A stretch of DNA of 64,000 nt from Stigmatella ashevillena. Its GTDB lineage: Bacteria > Myxococcota > Myxococcia > Myxococcales > Myxococcaceae. The stretch lies in NCBI RefSeq assembly GCF_028368975.1, contig NZ_JAQNDM010000002.1:1922001-1986000 (forward strand), written 5' to 3'. Below the pieces are notes generated by a model. The model saw nothing but the letters and a program-made list of their open reading frames with translations. It made no database searches and was not told the DNA's origin. Of this stretch, positions 1-9,247 are shown piece by piece; position 1 is the stretch's first letter, and the number at the start of each line of letters is the position of its first letter. Position numbers and translations under genes: made by a program.

Positions 1-367
1 CGCCCGCCGCCTCGAGCTCTCTCCAGAATTGATTCGAGGCCCCCCCGAGAGAGCCGAGCCAGTCCCGGATGACCCTCACCTTCACGCCCGCCCGCGCCCG
101 CTCCGAAAGGGCTTCCGCGAAGGCCCAACCGACTTCGTCCTCCTCGATGATGTAGTTCTCGAAGAGAACCGACTGCCCCGCGTGGCGAATGGCCTCGAGC
201 CAGGCGGAATAGTTCTCCTCGCCATCCAGCAGCACACGCACCGCGTTGCCTGAGATGAGCGGCGCCCCCGAGGCCCGGGAGAAAGCCTGCTCGGCGATGT
301 CATGAATGAGCCCCGGGGGGGCAGGCAGGACGGCCACCGCCAGGAGGCTACAGCCGACCGCGCACAC
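1..367 (-). CDS. Phospholipase D/cardiolipin synthase-like protein (3' part off the window)
   Basis: The minus strand reads through the left edge of the window. The visible 122 residues start with a hydrophobic N-terminus (CSLLAVAVLPAPPG), which could be a signal peptide or anchor. After it comes the typical opening of PLD-superfamily enzymes: AVRVLLDGEENYSAWLEAI, then SVLFENYIIEEDEVG, then RARAGVKVRVIRDWLGS. In cardiolipin synthases and related phosphodiesterases this segment precedes the first HxKxxxxD motif, which would lie beyond the window. No ATG is available in this frame. I chose GTG at 367, just 11 bp after the stop of the upstream secreted-protein gene, so the two are probably co-transcribed. 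Phosphatidyl transfer or hydrolysis at the envelope is inferred from the family only. Confidence 0.75.
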   Translation of the reverse strand, partial: MCAVGCSLLAVAVLPAPPGLIHDIAEQAFSRASGAPLISGNAVRVLLDGEENYSAWLEAIRHAGQSVLFENYIIEEDEVGWAFAEALSERARAGVKVRVIRDWLGSLGGASNQFWRELEAAG

Positions 368-377
368 AAGCCACCCG

Positions 378-932
378 TCAGTCGATCGCCAAAGCCACGA
401 GCGCGGACGTCCGCGCCAGTCCGCCCACGAGCAGACAGCCATTCACCATGTCCAGGGTGGAGTAGGCCCACGCCTGGGTGGCCAATGCACCCTTGAAGCG
501 CCCTTCGGTGACTGGACCCCTGAACGTCACGACGGTGGTCGTTCCCTGCATCTCCGTCCGCTCATAAACGAGGGTCAGCAACGACGTCTCGCCGGTGTCC
601 CAGGTCAACGTGAACTGCTTGGGCACGTGGGTTTGCGCCGTGCCGCAGGTCGCCCCCAGGAACGGATCCTCGGAGGAAGCCGTGGCGGAGATCCTCACCA
701 GGCTGCGGCGTGCCCAGCAACTTCCGTAATTGATGACGGTGGAGACGTTGGCGTCCTGGGGCGCGCCCCTGAGCGCGGGAGTGAAGCGCATCTCGCCCAC
801 TCCCGTGGGACAAGCCAGCAAGGAGCCTCCCGCCTGCGCCGCAGTACTTCCCCCGGCCAGAACGAAGGCCACCAGCAATCCGGTCACCTTGCCTCGCAGA
901 GACGAGGCATGGCCCATGGAACGTGTCTTCAT
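378..932 (-). CDS. Small secreted protein of unknown function
   Basis: 184 residues from ATG 932; a second in-frame ATG at 917 (MGHASSLRGK) is equally plausible, and neither has a clear ribosome binding site. A Sec signal peptide is obvious (KVTGLLVAFVLAGGSTAAQAG). The mature part has four or five cysteines and reads like a small beta-rich exported protein (TFRGPVTEGRFKGALATQ, STLDMVNGCLLVGG). I recognise no family. The reading frame stays open upstream to 1202, but that extension is low-complexity Ala/Arg and unlikely to be coding. The gene is followed after 11 bp by the PLD-like gene on the same strand. Confidence 0.7.
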   Translation of the reverse strand: MKTRSMGHASSLRGKVTGLLVAFVLAGGSTAAQAGGSLLACPTGVGEMRFTPALRGAPQDANVSTVINYGSCWARRSLVRISATASSEDPFLGATCGTAQTHVPKQFTLTWDTGETSLLTLVYERTEMQGTTTVVTFRGPVTEGRFKGALATQAWAYSTLDMVNGCLLVGGLARTSALVALAID

Positions 933-1096
933 TGCATTGAATTGCGTGTGGAGCACTCGAGCGGCAACACAGGCCTGGGTGCACACGGGATGTCTGGAGC
1001 ACGATACCAGGCGCAACCACTCACCCAGTGCCCGGCGGCCCCCCCCCTCCACCGCCGGGCACTGAATGAGCCGGATCCCGCTGAGCCTGCGCTGTT

Positions 1097-1318
1097 TCAA
1101 GGGAACAGCGGCGGCAGCGGAAACGGCAAGGGCAACGGAAGCGGCAAGGGCAAGGGCAAGGGCAGGGACAGCGGCGGCAGAATCCCCATCCGTGCCGGGC
1201 ACTTGCCCTCCACCGGCATGGCGGAAGCATCACCGCTCACCAGCGCCGCGAGAGCGATCCATGCCCCCATCAGCGTGCCTCGTAGGAACCGCACATGACC
1301 CATGTGGCACTTGCTCAT
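1097..1318 (-). CDS. Short secreted protein with a Leu-Pro repeat tail
   Basis: 73 residues from ATG 1318, or 68 from ATG 1303 (MGHVRFLRGTLMG). The N-terminus looks like a signal peptide (GAWIALAALVSGDASA). A short middle (MPVEGKCPARMGILPP) is followed by alternating Leu-Pro dipeptides to the stop. The tail is encoded by a degenerate 6-bp tandem repeat. The start MGH-x3-LRG resembles that of the next secreted protein downstream (MGHASSLRG). It may be a real exported peptide, or an ORF kept open by the microsatellite. No function can be assigned. Confidence 0.4.
   Translation of the reverse strand: MSKCHMGHVRFLRGTLMGAWIALAALVSGDASAMPVEGKCPARMGILPPLSLPLPLPLPLPLPLPFPLPPLFP
1109..1170. repeat. 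Degenerate hexanucleotide tandem repeat (GGCAAG-like)
   Basis: About ten copies of a 6-bp unit close to GGCAAG, with variants such as GGCAAC and GGAAGC. On the minus strand it encodes the Leu-Pro tail of the short secreted protein. Six is a multiple of three, so copy-number changes would lengthen or shorten the tail without a frameshift. Confidence 0.7.
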
Positions 1319-1515
1319 TCGGTACCGCCTTCCATCAGCACATTGAAATCGAAGACAGGACCGAATTCCACAGTACTCAGGTACAACATGATTGTCTGTT
1401 TTCGAGGGGAAGAAGACCCACCACCGGGGGTCACGCCGTGTCGACATTTGAAACACCGCGAGCCCCTTCGGCTGGTCGGCCGGAACTGAGCAGGCAGGCA
1501 CAGGCAAGAGGGTGC

Positions 1516-1569
1516 GGTGCCGCTCCCAGAAGGCGTGCGGCACCCTCATATCTGACGTGATCTGCGTCA
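1516..1569 (+). promoter_or_regulatory. Hairpin and TGACG/CGTCA palindrome before the repeat-protein gene
   Basis: Two symmetric elements lie just upstream of the gene at 1596. The first is a perfect 8-bp stem, GGTGCCGC (1516-1523) with GCGGCACC (1537-1544) and a 13-nt loop. The second is an inverted repeat, TGACG (1553-1557) and CGTCA (1565-1569), separated by 7 nt. They could be a 5'-leader hairpin and an operator. The symmetry is directly visible, but the function is a guess. The rest of 1319-1595 shows no gene. Confidence 0.3.
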
Positions 1570-1595
1570 CCCTTCGCGGGGCGGAGGACATCAAC

Positions 1596-1886
1596 ATGCG
1601 AAAGACACTCTTGGCCACATTGGCAGCCGCGATGGCTTGGGGAACTGCGGGCATCGCCGGTGCGCAGCAGAGCAGCACCTCTTTCCAACAACCCTTGGCT
1701 GGCAGCTACAGCCTCCAGCAACCCCTCGTCGGCAGTTACAACCTCCAGCAACCCCTCGTCGGCAGTTACAGCCTTCGGCAGCCGCTGGTGGGCAGTTACA
1801 GCCTCCAGCAACCGTCTGCCTCCAGCCATTACCTCCTTCCGCCACCGGCCAGCAGCACCTTCATCTATCAGGAGCCACGCCCGTAA
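1596..1886 (+). CDS. Secreted protein with five 10-residue tandem repeats
   Basis: 96 residues. The start is ATG 1596, preceded by GCGGAGGA at good spacing; the longer frame from 1512 lacks a ribosome binding site. A Sec signal peptide (KTLLATLAAAMAWGTAGIAGA) is followed by a mature chain built of near-identical decapeptides QQPLxGSYxL (residues 31-80), the last one degenerate, and a Pro/Ser-rich end. There is no cysteine in the mature part. I recognise no domain. The composition (Gln, Pro, Ser, Tyr, Gly) suggests an extended fibrous or surface-coating protein. Confidence 0.75.
   Translation: MRKTLLATLAAAMAWGTAGIAGAQQSSTSFQQPLAGSYSLQQPLVGSYNLQQPLVGSYSLRQPLVGSYSLQQPSASSHYLLPPPASSTFIYQEPRP
1686..1835 (+). 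repeat. Five 30-bp tandem repeats encoding QQPLVGSYSL-type units
   Basis: In-frame units start at 1686, 1716, 1746, 1776 and 1806. The second and third are almost identical at DNA level, pointing to recent duplication. The fourth (RQPLVGSYSL) and fifth (QQPSASSHYL) have diverged. Confidence 0.85.
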
Positions 1887-1949
1887 CGGCCCCCCCGTTC
1901 CCAACAGGGAGGGCGACCACATCGCGCGCCATCGTGGTACAGCAGTGCC

Positions 1950-4685
1950 ATGTCTGTTCGCCCTCCTTTGGATCCCGCCTACGATCTGCTGCATCAGCAG
2001 GCCCGTCATCCGCTGGATGCCCTCTTCTCGCCTCGAAGCGTGGCTGTCATTGGCGCCAGCGAGCGCCAGGGCAGCGTGGGGCGAACCCTGTTGTGGAACC
2101 TCATCAGCAATCCCTTCGGCGGGACCGTCTACCCCGTCAATCCGAAGCGGACGAATGTCCTCGGCATCCGGACCTGGCCTTCCATCTCCGCCATCCCAGA
2201 GCCTGTGGACTTGGCCGTCATCGTCACCCCCGCCCCCACGGTGCCAGCCGTTATCCGGGAGTGCGCCGACGCAGGGGTCAAGGGCGCCATCATCATCTCC
2301 GCCGGCTTCAAGGAGACAGGGGTGGAGGGCGCGCTGCTGGAGCAGGAAGTCCTGCGCGAGGCCCGACGGGGGCGCATGCGCATCATCGGCCCCAACTGCC
2401 TGGGATTGATGCGGCCGACCACCGGGCTCAATGCCACCTTCGCGGGCGCCATGGCCCGGCCCGGCAACGTGGCCTTCATCAGCCAGAGTGGTGCCCTGTT
2501 GACCGCCATCCTGGACTGGAGCCAGCGAGAGACGGTGGGCTTCAGCGCCTTCGTCTCCCTGGGCTCGATGCTGGACGTGGGCTGGGGAGACCTCATCGAC
2601 TACCTGGGCAATGATCCCCGCACGCGCAGCATCCTGCTCTACATGGAGTCCATCGGCGACGCGCGGGCCTTCCTCTCGGCGGCCCGCGAAGTGGCGCTCC
2701 AGAAGCCCATCATCGTCATCAAGGCGGGGCGGACCGAACAGGCGGCCAAGGCGGCGGCCTCCCACACCGGAACGCTCGCGGGCAGTGACGAGGTGCTGAC
2801 CGCCGCCTTCCGCCGTGCGGGCGTGCTGCGGGTGGACAGCATCGCGGACCTCTTCCACATGGCCGAGGTGCTGGCCAAACAGCCACGCCCCGAGGGACGA
2901 AGGCTCACGCTGGTCACGAACGCGGGCGGCCCGGGGGTGCTGGCCACGGATGCGCTGGTCTCCGGAGGGGGTGAGCTGGCAAAGCCCTCGGACAAGACCC
3001 TCTCGGCGCTCAATGGCTTCCTGCCGCCACAATGGAGCCACAGCAATCCCGTGGACATCCTGGGAGACGCGGATCCAGAGCGGTACGCGAAGGCATTGGA
3101 GGCCGCCGGCGCGGACGAGAACAGCGATGGGCTGCTCGTCATCCTCACCCCCCAGGACATGACGGAGCCCACCCAGACGGCGGATCGGCTCAAGCCCTAC
3201 GCCCGCCTGGGCAAGCCCGTGCTGGCCAGTTGGATGGGCGGCTCGGAAGTCGCCGCGGGGGAGCGCATCCTCAACGACGCGGGCATCCCCACGTTTGGCT
3301 ATCCCGACACGGCCGCCCGCATCTTCAATTACATGTGGCGCTACAGCTACTACCTGAGTGCCCTGTACGAGACGCCCACCCTGGCGGAGGAGTCCACCGG
3401 CAACGCACGGGAACAGGCCCGGGCCTTCATTGACGCCGCGCGGGCGGAAGGACGAACGCTCCTCACGGAGTACGAGTCCAAGCAGTTGCTGGCGGCGTAT
3501 GGCATCGCCACGGTAGAGACGCGGCTGGCGGCCACGGAGGACGAGGCGGTGTCTCAAGCCGACGCCCTGGGCTATCCGGTGGTGGTAAAGCTCCACTCCC
3601 GGACCATCTCCCACAAGACGGACGTGGGCGGAGTCCGGCTGAACCTGACAAGCGCCTCCCAGGTGCGCGAGGCCTTCTCCGGCATCCAACGGACCTTGCA
3701 CGGGCTGGGGCAGGCCGAATCCTTCCACGGCGTGACGGTGCAGCCCATGGTCCGGCTGGACGGGTACGAGCTCATCGTCGGCAGCAGCCTGGATGCCCAG
3801 TTCGGTCCCGTGCTGCTCTTCGGGGCCGGTGGCATCCTCGTCGAGGTGTTCCAGGACCGGGCCCTGGGCCTGCCGCCGTTGAACACCACCCTGGCGCGCC
3901 GGCTGATGGAGCGCACGCTCATCTACAAGGCCCTGCAAGGCGTCCGGGGACGGCCCCCGGTGGACCTGGCGGCGCTGGAGAAGCTGCTGGTCCGCTTCAG
4001 CAAGCTGGTGGTGGAGCAGCGGCTCATCAAGGAGGTGGACATCAACCCCTTGCTCGCCTCGGCCGAGCGGCTGCTCGCGCTGGACGCACGAGTGGTGCTG
4101 CATGAGCCCGGGGTGCCAGAGTCCTCGCTACCGCCCCTCGCCATCCACCCCTACCCCCACCAATACGAGGGGCGGCTGCGTACCCGGGATGGGACAGAGC
4201 TGATCGTCCGGCCCATCCGTCCCGAGGATGAGCCCAAGATGGAGGCGTTCCACCACGCCCTGTCCGAGCAGAGCGTCTTCATGCGCTACGCGGGGATGAT
4301 GCGGCTGGACCAGCGCGTGGCCCACGAGCGCCTGGCCCGCATCTGCTTCATCGACTATGCGCGGGAGATGGCCCTGCTGGCCGTGAGCCCCACGCCTGAA
4401 GGGGGCGAAATCGTCGGGGTGGGCCGGCTGACGCGCCTGCAAGGCACCGGTGACGGCGAGTTCGCCATGCTCATCAGCGACCGGATGCAGTACCAGGGAC
4501 TGGGGACCGAGATGCTCCAGCGGCTCGTGGCCATCGGCCGCGAGTGGGGGCTGGAGCGCATCGTCGCGGACATCCTGTCGCGCAACACCCCCATGCAGCG
4601 CGTCTGCCGGAAACTGGGCTTCGACATCATCGCCGATCCAGACCCCACCGAAGAGATGGTCCGGGCCGTGAAAGTCCTGGTTTGA
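1950..4685 (+). CDS. NDP-forming acyl-CoA synthetase/GNAT fusion, protein lysine acetyltransferase-like
   Basis: 911 residues, about the length of enterobacterial Pat/PatZ-type acetyltransferases. Domain order: CoA-binding Rossmann domain (about 20-145, opening [18 protein letters not shown]), succinyl-CoA-ligase-like domain (about 160-460, with [11 protein letters not shown] and [15 protein letters not shown]), ATP-grasp domain (about 480-705, ending EVDINPLLA), and a C-terminal GNAT domain (about 725-905). The GNAT acetyl-CoA loop is visible as [10 protein letters not shown]. In characterised relatives the GNAT domain acetylates lysines of acetyl-CoA synthetase and other proteins, while the large domain senses acetyl-CoA. 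The SHTG motif corresponds to the phospho-histidine region of active ADP-forming synthetases, so residual ligase activity cannot be excluded. It is cytoplasmic. The gene stands alone on the plus strand. Confidence 0.9.
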   Translation: MSVRPPLDPAYDLLHQQARHPLDALFSPRSVAVIGASERQGSVGRTLLWNLISNPFGGTVYPVNPKRTNVLGIRTWPSISAIPEPVDLAVIVTPAPTVPAVIRECADAGVKGAIIISAGFKETGVEGALLEQEVLREARRGRMRIIGPNCLGLMRPTTGLNATFAGAMARPGNVAFISQSGALLTAILDWSQRETVGFSAFVSLGSMLDVGWGDLIDYLGNDPRTRSILLYMESIGDARAFLSAAREVALQKPIIVIKAGRTEQAAKAAASHTGTLAGSDEVLTAAFRRAGVLRVDSIADLFHMAEVLAKQPRPEGRRLTLVTNAGGPGVLATDALVSGGGELAKPSDKTLSALNGFLPPQWSHSNPVDILGDADPERYAKALEAAGADENSDGLLVILTPQDMTEPTQTADRLKPYARLGKPVLASWMGGSEVAAGERILNDAGIPTFGYPDTAARIFNYMWRYSYYLSALYETPTLAEESTGNAREQARAFIDAARAEGRTLLTEYESKQLLAAYGIATVETRLAATEDEAVSQADALGYPVVVKLHSRTISHKTDVGGVRLNLTSASQVREAFSGIQRTLHGLGQAESFHGVTVQPMVRLDGYELIVGSSLDAQFGPVLLFGAGGILVEVFQDRALGLPPLNTTLARRLMERTLIYKALQGVRGRPPVDLAALEKLLVRFSKLVVEQRLIKEVDINPLLASAERLLALDARVVLHEPGVPESSLPPLAIHPYPHQYEGRLRTRDGTELIVRPIRPEDEPKMEAFHHALSEQSVFMRYAGMMRLDQRVAHERLARICFIDYAREMALLAVSPTPEGGEIVGVGRLTRLQGTGDGEFAMLISDRMQYQGLGTEMLQRLVAIGREWGLERIVADILSRNTPMQRVCRKLGFDIIADPDPTEEMVRAVKVLV

Positions 4686-4757
4686 GGCGAATTGAATAAG
4701 CTGCGTCCCCTCGCGTCCTGACCTTTACCCCTTTGCCCTGCGAATGGAGGCACTCCC

Positions 4758-5090
4758 ATGCGGTCCCTGTGGATGGTTCTACCCCTGGCGCTCTTCTCTC
4801 TCCCAACGTTGGGGCATGCCGCTTCGCTCCGATGCGGGGCCAACCTCGTCTCGGACGGTGCCAGCCGGAACGAGGTGCTCGCCAAGTGTGGAGAACCTGC
4901 GGACAAAGCCGTTCGTAACGTGGCCCAGGAGACGAAGAAGCAGACCGGCGAGAACGAGTCCTCGAAAGAGATCGTCTACAAGACCTTCGAGGATTGGACA
5001 TACAACTTCGGCACCCAGCGGCTGATGCAGGTGGTGACGTTCGAGGACGGCAAGCTCATCGACGTCCAGAGCACCCGCCACGGCCATTAG
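4758..5090 (+). CDS. Secreted DUF2845 family protein
   Basis: 110 residues. ATG 4758 has GGAGG 9 nt upstream. A signal peptide (RSLWMVLPLALFSLPTLGHA) precedes a mature domain opening SLRCGANLVSDGASRNEVLAKCGEP, which matches the DUF2845 pattern of two cysteines flanking a small helical/beta unit. The C-terminus (FEDWTYNFG, LMQVVTFEDGKLIDVQS) fits the same family, which is related in fold to BamE/SmpA-like periplasmic domains. The function is unknown. The gene converges with the M28 peptidase gene, whose stop is 29 bp away. Confidence 0.8.
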   Translation: MRSLWMVLPLALFSLPTLGHAASLRCGANLVSDGASRNEVLAKCGEPADKAVRNVAQETKKQTGENESSKEIVYKTFEDWTYNFGTQRLMQVVTFEDGKLIDVQSTRHGH

Positions 5091-5118
5091 CCGTCACGAG
5101 GCGGAGACGACACAGGGA

Positions 5119-7386
5119 CTACAGCTTCAGGGAGCGAAGGGTCAGCGTGACGTCCCCGTTCTGGCTGGGCACGAAGTCCTTCCATTCCGCGCGGCGCGAG
5201 AATTTTCCCGGCGGCACTCCCGGGGACTCGTCGGAGAGAAATGCCTCGATGGGCTCACTGCCCTCCAGCACCACCTCCACGGAACACCCATCGGGCGAGT
5301 CCGTCACGCAGGAGATGGGCCGCCAGGGGCTGTAGAGTTTGCGGATTCGCTCCTTCTGCGCAGGTTGTGGCTGTCCATTCACCCGCACCGAGGTGATGCG
5401 CTCCCCGGGTGAAAACGCCACGTTCACGATGGGGGCCCCCCGTGTCGAGCGCACCTTCAAATGGAGAATGCGTCCCCCCGCGACCGTCTCGATGCGCGTG
5501 GGCTCCAGCTCCGGCGCGGTCAGCCCGGCGGAGGCCGTGGAGAGGAGCAGGGGCGAAGGCGTCTTCGCCCATGGGGTGGTCTTCTCCCGCATGCTCTGCC
5601 GGAACTCCGCAAGCGGCTCTGGCACCCGGCTCAGGTCTCCCTCCAAGGCCCAGAAGTCCCTCTGACGGTCCGAGTCGAACCGATAGACGATGTTCAGCCG
5701 CTGCGGCGCCTGGTCCGAGTAGGGCGAGAGGAAACTCGCCCAGAGCGACAGCCCCACGACCCCCACCGCGCAGACGCCGATCAGCATCCCGCCACGCGGC
5801 AGCCGGGCCGGCGCCAGCGGTAGGAGGGTGGCGAGCATCAGTCCAGCAACAAGTCCCACCAAGGTGAGCGCAGGCAGCCCCAGCGTGCTCTCCATGAAGA
5901 AGATCAAGGGAAGCAACAGAAGGCATGCCGCGAGGGTGCCCACCCCCACGGCCACGGCACGGCTCCCTCCACGAGGGGACAGCACCGCGACAAGCCCCAC
6001 CACGGGCACTGGGAGCAAGAGCGCAGGAATGGCATCGGGAAAGGCGAGCGAAAGCCCCACCATCAGCAATCCCCACCACGACCACACAGCGGTCCAGCGG
6101 GCCGTGCCGCTGGCCCTGCCCGCGATGAGTCGGCAGAGCAGGAGGAAGACCCACACCAGGAACAAGCCGAACGCGGCGAACGCAGGTCCGGGGTGAGCGA
6201 TCCACGGAGCAGAAGCGGCTCCCGTGAACTCCAGGAGCTTGAAGAAGGCAAAGCCCACCCCGGCGCACAGCAGAACCAATCCCCACCAGCCCAAGCTCGC
6301 CCACCCCAGTTGCCGCAGCGTGAGCGGCTCCTGCCGGGACCAACGCCAAGCCCCTGCGAACACGAGCAGCAGCCCCACCAGGGCGATGACGGGAGTCCAT
6401 CCCACGGGCCAGTGGAGGACACACAGGCCCATCAGGTCCACGAAAGCAGCATCCCCCAAGTGTTCCACGGAGAGATCCACCTCTCCCAGCGCCCGGATCA
6501 ACGATAGGGCCACATCGCCGTGGTGCTGGAGGGTCCTGGGATCCGAGTGCACCAGATCGTCATAAGGCGTGTGGTAGTGCACCACCCCATCGATGTTCGC
6601 GACGCCCAGCCCGTTCATGCCGTGGGCCTTGAACACGGTGAGATCCGTGTCGTTGGGCATTTTCTTGTAGACGGCGTAAGCAAGGGAGTTCGTCGCAGGC
6701 CGGTCAACGTGCTCCGCATAAAGATCCACGAGCCACGCATTGTTCACGCCCGTCTCGAACAAGTAGCTCAACCCCGATGTCCCCCGGGCCTCCACATTGA
6801 CGACAGCGGCCACCTCGCTCGCCCAGGGGTGCTTCGCGAAGGCGTGGGCACCGAGCAGACCGTATTCCTCCCCGTCCGTGATGAGCAGGATGATGTCATT
6901 GCGCGGCGCAGGGCCTGCCTTGAGGAGCCGGGCGATCTCCAACATGGCTGCCGTGCCATTGAAGTCGTCGGAGACGCCTGGGCCTGCCCCCACCGAGTCG
7001 TAGTGCACCGCGAGCATGACCGCGTGGCGCCCAGCGGCCCGGGGCCCCCGCCCAGGAATCCGGCCGAGGAGATTCGCCACCGTTGCGCAGGTCCCGTAAT
7101 CGGAGCACACAAAGGTGGACTGCACTTCCAGCGGCAAGCCCAGTTGCTGGAATTCCGACAGGAGACGCTCGCGAAGGACTCGCAGGGCTGGTTGCCCCAC
7201 GCGATGAGCCCCCATCCCGTCCATCAGCCGCGCGCGCAGCGCACTGGCCCGCTGCACGGAGAAACGGTCCTGAGATTCCTCGGCGCCTCGAACGGCAGGG
7301 GGTTGGCCCCGGAGCCAGACCAGCGGAAGCAGAACTCCAAGGAGCAAGAACCCCAGCAGCAATCCCCGTCCGGATGAGAGCGTCAT
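5119..7386 (-). CDS. M28 family metallopeptidase with C-terminal multi-pass membrane region
   Basis: 755 residues; ATG 7386 is preceded by AAAGGAG. A signal-anchor helix (LLLGFLLLGVLLPLVWL) leads into an M28 aminopeptidase domain (about 40-310). Metal ligands are readable: H128-Y-D130, D140/D141 in VSDDFNG, and E173-E174 in DGEEYGLLGA, with a distal His-rich VVHYHTPYDD segment. From about residue 325 to 560 there are roughly eight hydrophobic helices, then a soluble C-terminal beta-rich domain of about 180 residues. This layout resembles the endoplasmic Fxna/ERMP1-type M28 proteins. Likely role: a membrane-anchored zinc exopeptidase acting outside the cytoplasm. It lies 63 bp downstream of the PLP decarboxylase gene on the same strand and may share its transcript. 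Confidence 0.88.
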   Translation of the reverse strand: MTLSSGRGLLLGFLLLGVLLPLVWLRGQPPAVRGAEESQDRFSVQRASALRARLMDGMGAHRVGQPALRVLRERLLSEFQQLGLPLEVQSTFVCSDYGTCATVANLLGRIPGRGPRAAGRHAVMLAVHYDSVGAGPGVSDDFNGTAAMLEIARLLKAGPAPRNDIILLITDGEEYGLLGAHAFAKHPWASEVAAVVNVEARGTSGLSYLFETGVNNAWLVDLYAEHVDRPATNSLAYAVYKKMPNDTDLTVFKAHGMNGLGVANIDGVVHYHTPYDDLVHSDPRTLQHHGDVALSLIRALGEVDLSVEHLGDAAFVDLMGLCVLHWPVGWTPVIALVGLLLVFAGAWRWSRQEPLTLRQLGWASLGWWGLVLLCAGVGFAFFKLLEFTGAASAPWIAHPGPAFAAFGLFLVWVFLLLCRLIAGRASGTARWTAVWSWWGLLMVGLSLAFPDAIPALLLPVPVVGLVAVLSPRGGSRAVAVGVGTLAACLLLLPLIFFMESTLGLPALTLVGLVAGLMLATLLPLAPARLPRGGMLIGVCAVGVVGLSLWASFLSPYSDQAPQRLNIVYRFDSDRQRDFWALEGDLSRVPEPLAEFRQSMREKTTPWAKTPSPLLLSTASAGLTAPELEPTRIETVAGGRILHLKVRSTRGAPIVNVAFSPGERITSVRVNGQPQPAQKERIRKLYSPWRPISCVTDSPDGCSVEVVLEGSEPIEAFLSDESPGVPPGKFSRRAEWKDFVPSQNGDVTLTLRSLKL

Positions 7387-7449
7387 GGGCCCGCTCCTTT
7401 AACAACAAGAACGGGCCAAACTCCAGCGGATGAAACGCACCGCCTCCGA

Positions 7450-8850
7450 CTAACTGCCCTGGGGGGCCATCTCCCGCATCGCGGACCACGCGATCTCGAT
7501 GTCCCGCGACGTGGTCCGCCAATTGGAAAGGGCCGCACGAACCCCCTGGACTCCACCATAAACGGTCGGAGTGAGGAAGACCCGCCCATCGTCGCGGAGC
7601 CGATCCAGAAAGGTCCGGATGGCCTCCTGGGTCGCGCCTCCCTCCTGACGCAACGTGAAGCAGACGATGTTGAGCCGCACGGGCGCCAACAACCTGAAGG
7701 CCGTGGAGCCCTCGATGTGCTCGCCCAACATGCGCGCGAGTTGGCAGTTGCGTTCGATGATGTCCCGGTAGCCCTCCCGGCCATAGGCCATCAGTGTCAA
7801 CCACGCGGGAAGGGCCCGGAAACGGCGCGAGTTCTCCGGTCCCAGATCCGCGAACGAGGGAGGCCCCTGCCGCACATCGAGATAAGCGGCGCTGTTGCGG
7901 AAGACCTCGTGCAGCAAGTCCAGGTGGCGGGTGAACTGCAATGCGGAGTCATACGGAACGTTCAACCACTTGTGCGCGTCCACGGTCACCGAGTCCGCCA
8001 ACGCCATCCCCTGAGTCAGGTGGGCGAGCGCGGGCGAGCACGCCGCGAGACCTCCAAAGGCGCCATCGACATGCAACCAGAACGTGTAGTGTTCCTTGAG
8101 CTGGCCAATGGCCGCCAGGTTGTCGTAATCGCCGGTGTTCACCGTTCCAGCACTGGCCACGACAATGCAAGGCTGCCCCTTCAGGGCCTCGAGTTGGGCG
8201 CGAAGCGCATCGACATCCATGGCCTCCCGCCCCGGCTGACTGGCCACCTTGCGCAGACAACCACGCCCCATCCCGAGCATGGACAGGGCCTTGAGGGTAC
8301 TCGAATGCGGGCTGGCGCTGAGGACGATCATGGGTCCCAGCGAGTACAGCCCCTTCTCGGCCACGTCCACGTTGAGCTGGCGAGCCACCCACTGTCTCGC
8401 GCAGGCCATGCCCACGAAGTTCGACATGGTCGCCCCAGACACGAACCCGCCCGAGAAGGTCTCGGGCAAATCCAACAGCTCACGCAAGAGCTTGAGCGTC
8501 TCCAACTCCACCTGGGGAGCGGCTGAGCTTCCTGCACTGAACGGGTTCAGATCGAGCGTGCTCGCCATCCAATCCCCTGCAAGGGCCGCGGGCGTCGTCC
8601 CTCCCTGGACAAAACCAAAATAGCGGGGCCCCGTGCTCCCTCCCAGCTCCCGCCCATACCGGTCCATGAAGAGCCGCAAGGATTGCTCCGCGCCCAGTCC
8701 CTCCGCGGGCAACGACAGGGGTTCTTGGGCCGTGGCCTTCACTGCAGGAGGAAGACTGTCAAGTTGGCCCAGAAAGGATTGGGCCTCCGCCTTGGTCCGA
8801 TCCAACAACACAGCCATCCCCTCCAGATCCATCATCAGGCGTTTATCCAT
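7450..8850 (-). CDS. Pyridoxal-phosphate-dependent decarboxylase (group II)
   Basis: 466 residues from ATG 8850 (MDKRLMMDLEGM); the frame is open to 8958 but that stretch is unlike the family. The PLP lysine is K294 in VDAHKWLN, with the preceding Asp in WLHVDGAFGG. SGATMSNFVGMACAR and SASPHSSTLKALSMLG match aminotransferase-fold decarboxylases acting on aromatic amino acids, glutamate or related substrates. The substrate cannot be read from the sequence. It is divergent from the MATE-CapA-acyltransferase run across a 397-bp spacer. An amine product could feed the acyltransferase, but that is speculation. Confidence 0.88.
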   Translation of the reverse strand: MDKRLMMDLEGMAVLLDRTKAEAQSFLGQLDSLPPAVKATAQEPLSLPAEGLGAEQSLRLFMDRYGRELGGSTGPRYFGFVQGGTTPAALAGDWMASTLDLNPFSAGSSAAPQVELETLKLLRELLDLPETFSGGFVSGATMSNFVGMACARQWVARQLNVDVAEKGLYSLGPMIVLSASPHSSTLKALSMLGMGRGCLRKVASQPGREAMDVDALRAQLEALKGQPCIVVASAGTVNTGDYDNLAAIGQLKEHYTFWLHVDGAFGGLAACSPALAHLTQGMALADSVTVDAHKWLNVPYDSALQFTRHLDLLHEVFRNSAAYLDVRQGPPSFADLGPENSRRFRALPAWLTLMAYGREGYRDIIERNCQLARMLGEHIEGSTAFRLLAPVRLNIVCFTLRQEGGATQEAIRTFLDRLRDDGRVFLTPTVYGGVQGVRAALSNWRTTSRDIEIAWSAMREMAPQGS

Positions 8851-9247
8851 AGGCGGGCCTCTATATCGGAATGAGATCTGGCTGTCTCGACAGCCCTCTC
8901 TTCCCTCAAACGGACAGCGCGGCTCATTTCCTTTCAGCCCAGTAAGAATTTTACCCATCCATCGACTTTACTGTTTTGTTCATTTTTTCCAGCATTTACG
9001 AATTACACTGCCTGTCACATTCGTCTTGACGCGGGAGGACATCGCTTGATAAGAATTTATTGTGCATGTTTGCCCGCAAGCAGTCGTGCCGGGCTCCATG
9101 GCCAACGACAGACCCATCCCGTGAAGCGCGAGGCGCACGGGACTTCAGACGGGCTCTCCCACATGCAGGTGCTCTGAGGAGCAACAAAGAAGTCCGCGCT
9201 TGATCTGGCGCGGATTCGAATAGCCATACAACAAAGCAAGGTAGAGC
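8851..9247. promoter_or_regulatory. Divergent intergenic region between decarboxylase and MATE genes
   Basis: A 397-bp spacer without a convincing gene. It contains a conspicuously AT-rich stretch at about 8945-9060 (runs such as CTGTTTTGTTCATTTTTTCC), which stands out from the GC-rich surroundings and is a reasonable place for divergent promoters. I could not identify a specific sigma-factor motif. Confidence 0.4.

Noticed and set aside
1109-1170. CRISPR-like or regulatory repeat array
   Set aside because: It is a 6-bp microsatellite without spacers; no CRISPR-like repeat/spacer pattern was seen anywhere in the window.
1431-4103. Long minus-strand open frame of about 890 codons
   Set aside because: It lies opposite the acetyltransferase gene, has no domain and a composition (Gly, His, Arg, Gln-rich) typical of antisense frames in GC-rich DNA.
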